A DNA stretch of 37,603 bases from Gallionella sp. Its GTDB lineage: Bacteria; Pseudomonadota; Gammaproteobacteria; Burkholderiales; Gallionellaceae. Within the stretch, counting starts at the first letter, position 1, and every line of letters starts with the position of its first letter. The position numbers were made by a program, and so were the translations under genes. Under the pieces are notes generated by a model. The model had not been told where the DNA came from. It was given only the letters and a program-made list of their open reading frames with translations, and did no database searches. Positions 32,857 to 37,603 of this stretch are shown here, one piece after another. The DNA is taken from contig JAQTYN010000033.1 of the NCBI GenBank assembly GCA_028688275.1, positions 1-37,603 on the forward strand. The letters are read 5' to 3'.

Positions 32857-32955
32857 TCAGGCAGTTTCAGTGACTTCCTGCAATAGTTTCAAATGACGTT
32901 CATTTCGAGCGAGAAGATCAAGATCGCTCCAACCCGCACCGTTATTGTCAGTCAT
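32857..32955 (-). CDS. short minus-strand ORF, possible gene remnant
   Basis: 32-codon ORF starting MTDNNGAGWSDLDLLARNER and ending HLKLLQEVTETA. It reads like protein but has no ribosome binding site. Its first eight codons lie inside the 213-bp repeat, and in the other copy the frame stops right after them. It may be a remnant of a longer gene. I do not recognise it. The remaining bases of the gap 32764-32929 hold nothing else. Confidence 0.25.
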   Translation of the reverse strand: MTDNNGAGWSDLDLLARNERHLKLLQEVTETA

Positions 32956-33142
32956 CGCCGTTGCGGTACGCCAGCGCACAGACCTTTGTGTCTTTCCAAG
33001 TTAGCCTGAGGTACAAAGTTATGTACTGAAGGATTAAGTGATGCAAACAAAAATAATCGTGGCAATTTTCTTCGCTGGTGCGGTGGGTGTTTCATCGCAA
33101 GCTGCTGAATTGCGCACGCCTGATATGCCCAGTCCATCGCAG
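32930..33142 (+). repeat. 213-bp direct repeat, right copy
   Basis: The intact partner of 31646-31858, containing the leader and first codons of the full L,D-transpeptidase gene. Both copies keep the AAGGA binding site and the sequence up to the Pro-rich repeat. Confidence 0.95.
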
Positions 33143-34135
33143 GCCGAAGAATTGCGCACTCCTGATACACCCAGCCCATCGCAAGCCGCCGAATTACGTA
33201 GCCCTGATACACCCACTCCACCGCAAGTCGCTGAATTACTCTCCCCTGATACGCTCAGCGAAACCGAGCGCGTCGGTTCAGTGGAGGCTGAGATGAAGGG
33301 GGCTTTGGTATTGCGCGGTCAAGTGCTGTTGGATCGGGCGCATTTTTCATCAGGGGAGATCGACGCAGCTTACGGGCAGAATTTGCGCATGGCGATACAG
33401 GGGTACCAAAAAGCGCAAGGTCTGACCGTTACGGGCAATATCGACGCGCCAACCTGGGCGGCACTGAATGTCGATGCGGCACCGATTTTGCAGTCTTACA
33501 CCATACTGCAAGCCGACATCGACGACCCTTATGTGCCGATTCGCAAAACATGGGCGGGCAAGGCAAAAATGGCGGCACTCGGTTTTGAATCGGTCGAAGA
33601 AGCGTTGGCGGAAAGGTTTCATGTCAGCCCTGCGTTGCTCAAACAACTGAACCCAGACAAAGTGATGAGTCGGGTGGGTGAAGTCATTGTCGTACCCAAT
33701 ATCGCCACAAACGACTTGCCGATGGCGGAAAAAGTGATTATCGACGGCTCGAATAGCACGCTGGCTTTAGTCGATGCGAATGGAAAAGTCATTGCTCAGT
33801 TTCCTGTGACGAAGGGTAGCAAACATGACCCGCTCCCACGGGGTAAATGGAAGGTGACGGGTGTCTTGCACAATCCAGTTTTCCACTACAACCCGAACTT
33901 GTTCTGGGATGCTAAAACGAAAGACACCAAGGCCACCATTCCAGCGGGTCCGAACAATCCAGTGGGGGTGGTGTGGGTCGCTTTCTCGAAAGCACATTAC
34001 GGCATGCACGGCACGTCGGAACCCTCGACCATAGGCAAGACCCAGTCACACGGTTGCATTCGACTCACCAATTGGGACGCGACCACGCTGGCGCAATCCG
34101 TCGTCACGGGTGTCATCGTATTGATTCAAAAATAG
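33041..34135 (+). CDS. L,D-transpeptidase with peptidoglycan-binding domain
   Basis: Exported enzyme that cross-links peptidoglycan or attaches proteins to it. Domains: signal peptide (residues 1 to about 22); four Pro-rich units of about 13 residues (AELRTPDTPSPSQ-like), partly perfect; a peptidoglycan-binding domain (LDRAHFSSGEIDAAYG to GNIDAPTWAALN, about residues 89-142); a LysM-like hairpin (HVSPALLKQLNPD); and a YkuD catalytic domain with the active site MHGTSEPS then SHGCIRL, nucleophile Cys339. The ATG at 33041 has an AAGGA site seven bases away. A GTG three bases upstream is an alternative. An M23 peptidase follows by 15 bases, suggesting a cell-wall remodelling operon. The 5' part is duplicated upstream. 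Confidence 0.93.
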   Translation: MQTKIIVAIFFAGAVGVSSQAAELRTPDMPSPSQAEELRTPDTPSPSQAAELRSPDTPTPPQVAELLSPDTLSETERVGSVEAEMKGALVLRGQVLLDRAHFSSGEIDAAYGQNLRMAIQGYQKAQGLTVTGNIDAPTWAALNVDAAPILQSYTILQADIDDPYVPIRKTWAGKAKMAALGFESVEEALAERFHVSPALLKQLNPDKVMSRVGEVIVVPNIATNDLPMAEKVIIDGSNSTLALVDANGKVIAQFPVTKGSKHDPLPRGKWKVTGVLHNPVFHYNPNLFWDAKTKDTKATIPAGPNNPVGVVWVAFSKAHYGMHGTSEPSTIGKTQSHGCIRLTNWDATTLAQSVVTGVIVLIQK

Positions 34136-34150
34136 AGCTGGGGGAAAGTC

Positions 34151-34783
34151 ATGAAATGGATCTGTTTTGTTTTATCTGGCGTGCTGTTGAGTGCGCTGGT
34201 GTTCTTTTGGGTAGCTGGCGCACCCGACCCAATCGTGATGTCAGCCATGCGCGCAGCCACGCCCATCGGCATGCCGAGTCCCACTCAGGTCAACAAGGCT
34301 GCGCTAAGTTCGACTCAACGGGTTGCAAGACCCGCTGCCGTCATCATCCAACCCGTGTCCCATCGACTACTGATCCCTGTTGCAGGTGTGACTGCCCGTC
34401 AGCTGAGCGATACCTTCAATCAAGCGCGCGGAATGGATCGCCGCCATGAAGCACTCGATATCCTTGCCCCGCAGGGGACGCATGTGTTTGCGGTGGCGGA
34501 TGGAAAAGTTGCCAAGCTGTTTAATAGCAAGCCAGGCGGTCTGACTATTTACCAATTTGATACCAGCGAAAAATTTGCGTATTACTACGCGCATTTGGAT
34601 CACTATGCCGAAGGGGTTGCGGAAGGCGTTCTCTTGAAACGCGGCGATCTCATCGGCTATGTTGGCACGACGGGCAATGCCGTCACCCCTCATTTGCACT
34701 TTGCTATTTTTGAACTGGGACCAGAGAAACAATGGTGGAAAGGTTCCGCAATCAATCCCTTCGCGCTATTAGGCGGCGTGTAA
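34151..34783 (+). CDS. M23 family metallopeptidase
   Basis: 210-residue exported peptidase of the LytM type that cuts peptide cross-links in peptidoglycan. An N-terminal hydrophobic segment (residues about 3-21, LSGVLLSALVFFWV) is a signal anchor. The zinc motif is H-x3-D at His99 and Asp103 in RRHEALDILAP, followed by the H-x-H at His181 and His183 in PHLHFAI, with Y-x-H-L before it. The start has a GGGGAAAG site seven bases upstream. It is coupled with the L,D-transpeptidase gene in one operon. Confidence 0.93.
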   Translation: MKWICFVLSGVLLSALVFFWVAGAPDPIVMSAMRAATPIGMPSPTQVNKAALSSTQRVARPAAVIIQPVSHRLLIPVAGVTARQLSDTFNQARGMDRRHEALDILAPQGTHVFAVADGKVAKLFNSKPGGLTIYQFDTSEKFAYYYAHLDHYAEGVAEGVLLKRGDLIGYVGTTGNAVTPHLHFAIFELGPEKQWWKGSAINPFALLGGV

Positions 34784-34795
34784 GTCCTGTGATTT

Positions 34796-34940
34796 TCACT
34801 GCCCCATTAAGGGAGTCACTACCCCTTCAAGGGCGGAATCACCCCATCCCCTCTCCAACTCTCCCCTTGAAGGGGAGAGAGTGATAGTCCCTTCCCCTTC
34901 AGAGGGGGAGAGCGAAGCGAGGGGGCAATTAGGATGGGGG
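34796..34940. repeat. cluster of nested C/G-rich hairpins
   Basis: Outer arms CCCCATCC (34842) and GGATGGGG (34932) enclose CTCTCCCC-TTGAA-GGGGAGAG (34859-34879) and a similar CCCTTCAGAGGG loop. Shorter AAGGG/CCCTT stems precede it. It belongs to the class of palindromic elements seen at 9516 and 25376 but is longer. It may end the M23 operon. The rest of 34784-35095 contains no gene. Confidence 0.7.
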
Positions 34941-35095
34941 GTATAACCGCGTTTCGCTCACTGTAAATCACATAGAACCGTCATTTCTTTCTCCCTAAGT
35001 GCGCTACAGCACAGATGCCAGTGTGGCACAACAATATGCTGCGACGCTTGGGGGCAGGGCTGCCCAATCCATTTGTTTAATTATCAGGAGTCAAC

Positions 35096-35707
35096 ATGAA
35101 TAAGTTCACTATCAGTGCTGTAGCCGTTGCAATTTGCCTCGTGTTTAGCGTTAACGCCATGGCTCAAAACCTGTCCAAGGATGAATATAAAGCAGCAGGA
35201 AAACGAATCTCCGCTGAGTACAAAGCGGATAAGGCGAACTGCGATACGCTGGCTGGCAATGCGAAAGATATTTGCAAGGACGAAGCTAAGGGCAAAAGCC
35301 AAATTGCAGAGGCTGAACTCGAAGCGCAATACAAGCCTTCAAATAAGGCCACTTATGAAGTCAGTCTGGTCAGGGCAAAAGCGGCTTACGCTGTCGCCAA
35401 AGAAAAATGTGACGACAAAGCAGGCAACGACGAAGACGTATGCGTAAAAGAAGCGAAAGCGGCTCTGGTTCGCGGCAAAGCCGACGCAAAAGCAGTGTTG
35501 AAAACCTCAGAAGCCAATGCGACAGCCAGAGAAGAAACCACTGATGCGCGAGTGAAGGCAAATGAAAATGGCAGCGAAGCGCGTCGTGATGCAACGACTG
35601 CTAAACGTGATGCCGACTATAAAGTGCAAATTGAAAAGTGCGACAAGTTTGCAGGCGACACGAAAGATCAATGTGTTACCCGTGCTAAAACACAATTCGG
35701 CAAGTAA
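35096..35707 (+). CDS. exported Ala/Lys-rich coiled-coil protein with Cys pairs
   Basis: 203-residue protein with a signal peptide ending NAMAQ (cleavage likely after NAMA) and a good AGGAG site. The mature part is highly charged and helical, rich in Ala, Lys, Glu and Asp. It contains three similar segments, NCDTLAGNAKDICKDEAK (about residue 42), KCDDKAGNDEDVCVKEAK (about 103) and KCDKFAGDTKDQCVTRAK (about 181), each with two Cys eight residues apart. These pairs probably form disulfides that staple a helical hairpin. Function is unknown. Neighbouring CsbD, DUF2934 and Dps genes suggest a role under stress, which is inference. Confidence 0.82.
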   Translation: MNKFTISAVAVAICLVFSVNAMAQNLSKDEYKAAGKRISAEYKADKANCDTLAGNAKDICKDEAKGKSQIAEAELEAQYKPSNKATYEVSLVRAKAAYAVAKEKCDDKAGNDEDVCVKEAKAALVRGKADAKAVLKTSEANATAREETTDARVKANENGSEARRDATTAKRDADYKVQIEKCDKFAGDTKDQCVTRAKTQFGK

Positions 35708-35735
35708 ATCGTCCTGTAACAAGGGCTGACAAGTT

Positions 35736-35771
35736 CTGATCGGCAGTACACAGCATCGTTCAGCCGATCAG
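35736..35771. other. 9-bp perfect inverted repeat
   Basis: CTGATCGGC and GCCGATCAG are separated by 18 bases, between the coiled-coil protein gene and the DUF2934 gene. There is no T tract, so it is a possible attenuator or protein-binding site. Confidence 0.5.
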
Positions 35772-35807
35772 CGCGTTATAAAACTGATATTTCAATGAAA
35801 GCACATC

Positions 35808-36032
35808 ATGTCGCACACCGTACACGGAGCAAAAGGATTGCATAAACAAGCTGCTATTGATCACAAGGTGTTCGCACATCAACAGCAGCGTCATGAGCAT
35901 ATAGCCGTTACCGCCTATTTTTATGCAGAACAACGTGGTTTCACAGGTGGGGATCAATTGGCAGACTGGCTGGTTGCGGAGGCCGAAATTGATTCTGCGC
36001 TGGATCAGAATAAAGACCCCAGCATTGTTTAA
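35808..36032 (+). CDS. DUF2934 family protein
   Basis: 74-residue protein matching DUF2934: an IAVTAYFYAEQRGF helix, then GGDQLADWLVAEAEID, the family signature. The N-terminal 30 residues are His- and Lys-rich. The family has no established function and often sits near stress or phosphate-related genes in proteobacteria. The ATG at 35808 has only a weak GAAAG site. It ends just before a MITE-like repeat. Confidence 0.85.
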   Translation: MSHTVHGAKGLHKQAAIDHKVFAHQQQRHEHIAVTAYFYAEQRGFTGGDQLADWLVAEAEIDSALDQNKDPSIV

Positions 36033-36046
36033 TCTGGTGCCTTTTT

Positions 36047-36183
36047 TAAGGAGGCACTGATTAAATCCGTTCGCCCTGAGCCTGTCGAAGGGTGCGCGGA
36101 TTTAATTCATTGATTTCATTAAATCATCCGTTCATGGTTCGACAAGCTCACCAAGAACGGAAGATTTAATCAGCGTCTCCTTA
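36047..36183 (-). repeat. MITE-like double-hairpin repeat, copy 5
   Basis: Same orientation as copy 3. Starts TAAGGAGGCACTGATTAAAT, ends ATTTAATCAGCGTCTCCTTA, with the linker TTCATTGATTTCATT between the two palindromes. Terminal arms are near-perfect complements. Confidence 0.92.
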
Positions 36184-36274
36184 GGTATTGCATGGTTGGT
36201 TTCACGTCATATCTGGCGAAATTGCATACTCTGAAGCGACCTGATGTGGCTATTGCGAAACACTGAGCAGACTG

Positions 36275-36299
36275 GCATAGGCTTTTTGCCTATGCTTTA
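36275..36299 (+). terminator. possible terminator hairpin
   Basis: An 8-bp stem (GCATAGGC / GCCTATGC) with a TTTTT loop is followed by a short TTTAA tract. It is weak as an intrinsic terminator. The remaining bases of 36184-36392 hold no gene. Confidence 0.4.
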
Positions 36300-36392
36300 A
36301 CGTGTGGCGACAGTCTTTAATATCTGATTTTATCGTTTGGCGACTGCGGCAAATCGAATCAAAGTTGACATTATTTTTAAGGAGCTTCGATC

Positions 36393-36470
36393 ATGGGAAA
36401 ATATCTTTTAGGTTGGATTTTGGGGGTGCCCGTTGTGGTGCTGGTTGTTATTTATCTGATTTTTAATTGA
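36393..36470 (+). CDS. 25-residue hydrophobic membrane peptide
   Basis: MGKYLLGWILGVPVVVLVV, ending IYLIFN, with a perfect AAGGAG site nine bases before the ATG. It is almost entirely one membrane helix. The strong binding site, the short GC-poor leader and the location in a stress-gene cluster (DUF2934, CsbD, Dps) make translation likely. Its function is unknown. Small hydrophobic peptides of this kind can modulate membrane enzymes or act as mild toxins, and the sequence does not decide. Confidence 0.65.
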   Translation: MGKYLLGWILGVPVVVLVVIYLIFN

Positions 36471-36624
36471 GGCATTCAGCAATATGGTGAATTCAAGCCT
36501 ATTTCTGAATTGGTTCGTGAATCATTTTTTGGTAGGTTCGATACCGTACAGACGGGCACTGACATGACGTTCATTCTAGCGACACACAGGGTTGTCCTGT
36601 CATTTTAGACAAAGGAATATGATC

Positions 36625-36810
36625 ATGAACAAGAATCAAGTCAAAGGGGTTGCAAAGGAAATCGCTGGTAAAGTGCAGGAAGAGGCTGGCAAACTGGTTG
36701 GGAGCAAAGAGCAACAAGTCAAAGGTCTGGATAAGCAAATATCTGGAAAAGCCGAGAAAGCCTATGGTGATGTAAAGGAAGCCGTCAAGGACATAAACCA
36801 AGCTTCTTGA
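36625..36810 (+). CDS. CsbD family stress protein
   Basis: 61-residue protein of the CsbD family, starting MNKNQVKGVAKEIAGKVQEE and containing GKLVGSKEQQVKGLDKQI. These small, charged, abundant proteins are induced by stress in many bacteria, and their biochemical role is unknown. The AAAGGA site lies seven bases before the ATG at 36625. In-frame ATGs at 36592 and 36619 would give longer forms without family match. A strong terminator follows. Confidence 0.92.
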   Translation: MNKNQVKGVAKEIAGKVQEEAGKLVGSKEQQVKGLDKQISGKAEKAYGDVKEAVKDINQAS

Positions 36811-36827
36811 TTCGTTTTTGTGATCAC

Positions 36828-36853
36828 AAATGGCCGCTACACGCGGCCATTTT
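36828..36853. terminator. terminator after csbD-like gene
   Basis: A 10-bp perfect stem (AAATGGCCGC / GCGGCCATTT) with a TACAC loop is followed by T residues. It lies between the plus-strand CsbD gene and the minus-strand dps gene and may serve both. Confidence 0.85.
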
Positions 36854-36884
36854 CTTGTCAGGTTTATGCGCGCACAGAGCCAGC

Positions 36885-37367
36885 TTAGTCCTCCAACAAG
36901 CTACGAAGCATCCAAGCATTTTTTTCATGCACTTCCATCCGTGCTGACAGCAGATCGACTGTCGGCTGGTCACCCGCCTTATCGGCGATAGGCAATACCT
37001 CACGTGCGGTACGCACGACAGATTCTTGTCCAGAGACCAGTTGTTTAATCATGTCTTTCGCGCTGACGCTGCCCGTGCTTTCTTTGATACTGGTCAGGGC
37101 GGCGAATTCTTTATAACTGCCAGGTGCGGGATAGCCGAGTGCACGGATGCGCTCGGCGATCAAATCCACCGCCAACCAACTTTCGTTGTATTGCGTCATG
37201 AACATGATGTGCAGGGTCTGGAACATAGGCCCTGTGACGTTCCAGTGAAAATTGTGGGTCTTGAGGTAGAGGGTGTAAGTGTCGGCCAACACACGCGCCA
37301 GACCGTCTGCGACAGCCTTGCGGTCTTTTTCTGAGATACCGATGTTGATGGGACTGATCTTGCTCAT
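36885..37367 (-). CDS. dps: Dps family DNA-binding ferritin-like protein
   Basis: 160-residue Dps-type ferritin that oxidises and stores iron and protects DNA from peroxide as a dodecamer. The inter-subunit ferroxidase residues are visible in [13 protein letters not shown] and then in the [11 protein letters not shown] helix. The N-terminal tail is short and mildly charged. A GGAG site lies seven bases before the ATG (minus strand). The 236 bases from here to the right edge contain its promoter region. I did not find a clear OxyR or sigma-S site or another ORF in it. Confidence 0.94.
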   Translation of the reverse strand: MSKISPINIGISEKDRKAVADGLARVLADTYTLYLKTHNFHWNVTGPMFQTLHIMFMTQYNESWLAVDLIAERIRALGYPAPGSYKEFAALTSIKESTGSVSAKDMIKQLVSGQESVVRTAREVLPIADKAGDQPTVDLLSARMEVHEKNAWMLRSLLED

Positions 37368-37603
37368 GATGTTCTCCTTGGTTGATTGGATCGGGTTGGT
37401 GACATCGTGCAGAGGCGAGTGGACTTAATATGGCGACGATTTTGCCGCTCGTTGCAGGCTGCTTGTGGCATTATGCGCAGCAATTCTCAATTCAAATTTC
37501 TCCTAAAGTTTAATTTTCCGAAGTCCATTTTCACCGCTTAATAATCAGGAAGAATTGAGGTGGACGCTATTTTTGAGAGCCATAAATTTCATCAATTCAT
37601 CCC

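Noticed and set aside
32952..33221. Minus-strand ORF with tandem units opposite the L,D-transpeptidase start.
   Set aside because: It is a shadow created by the 39-bp repeats of the real gene on the plus strand.

Overview
The window looks like chromosomal DNA of a microaerobically respiring proteobacterium. A betaproteobacterium is my best guess, from the gene order cco-GHIS-hemN and the style of the TrmB, GuaB and NadS-type proteins. No marker gene proves the taxonomy. Housekeeping respiration, purine and tRNA-modification genes alternate with two accessory islands and an unusually rich set of dispersed repeats.

Layout. (1) 1-9460: the end of a cbb3 cytochrome c oxidase operon (ccoP, partial), a tiny membrane protein, then the maturation genes ccoG, a fixH with a duplicated domain, ccoI and ccoS. 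Two unknown genes on the minus strand and hemN follow. Together they build the high-affinity oxidase and supply its haem at low oxygen. (2) 9461-14475, island 1: a KAP-type P-loop NTPase (frameshifted near its N-terminus) overlapping a NACHT NTPase with seven leucine-rich repeats, then a decayed copy of the 5' end of trmB, then an RHH/RelE-type toxin-antitoxin pair. (3) 14476-22740: trmB, a secreted protein made of three near-identical 72-residue repeats, and on the minus strand guaB, a four-helix-bundle (S23-type) gene and guaA, with arrays of a TAGTCGT-like heptamer placed exactly at gene borders. A DUF4139 protein and queD follow. (4) 22776-32930, island 2, directly downstream of tRNA-Asn: a PLD-SNF2 helicase, an Eco57I-like methyltransferase (frameshifted near its C-terminus), a DprA-like protein, a YhcG/DUF1016 nuclease between short direct repeats, then a RelE/NadS toxin-antitoxin pair inside a 213-bp duplication of the 5' end of the next gene. 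(5) 32930-37603: an L,D-transpeptidase and an M23 peptidase (cell-wall pair), then small stress-type genes (a Cys-pair coiled-coil protein, DUF2934, a 25-residue membrane peptide, CsbD) and dps.

Repeats tie the regions together. Five copies of a roughly 135-150-bp double-hairpin, MITE-like element lie between genes. A GC-rich palindromic element occurs upstream of the KAP gene and again in frame inside the helicase gene. Heptamer arrays surround the four-helix-bundle gene. Both toxin-antitoxin modules sit between a truncated and an intact copy of the 5' end of the downstream gene, which suggests insertion with long target duplication.

The strongest candidates for undescribed biology are the KAP/NACHT-LRR operon, the helicase-methylase-DprA cluster, and the pairing of a four-helix-bundle gene with heptamer arrays that replace the ribosome binding sites of two genes.
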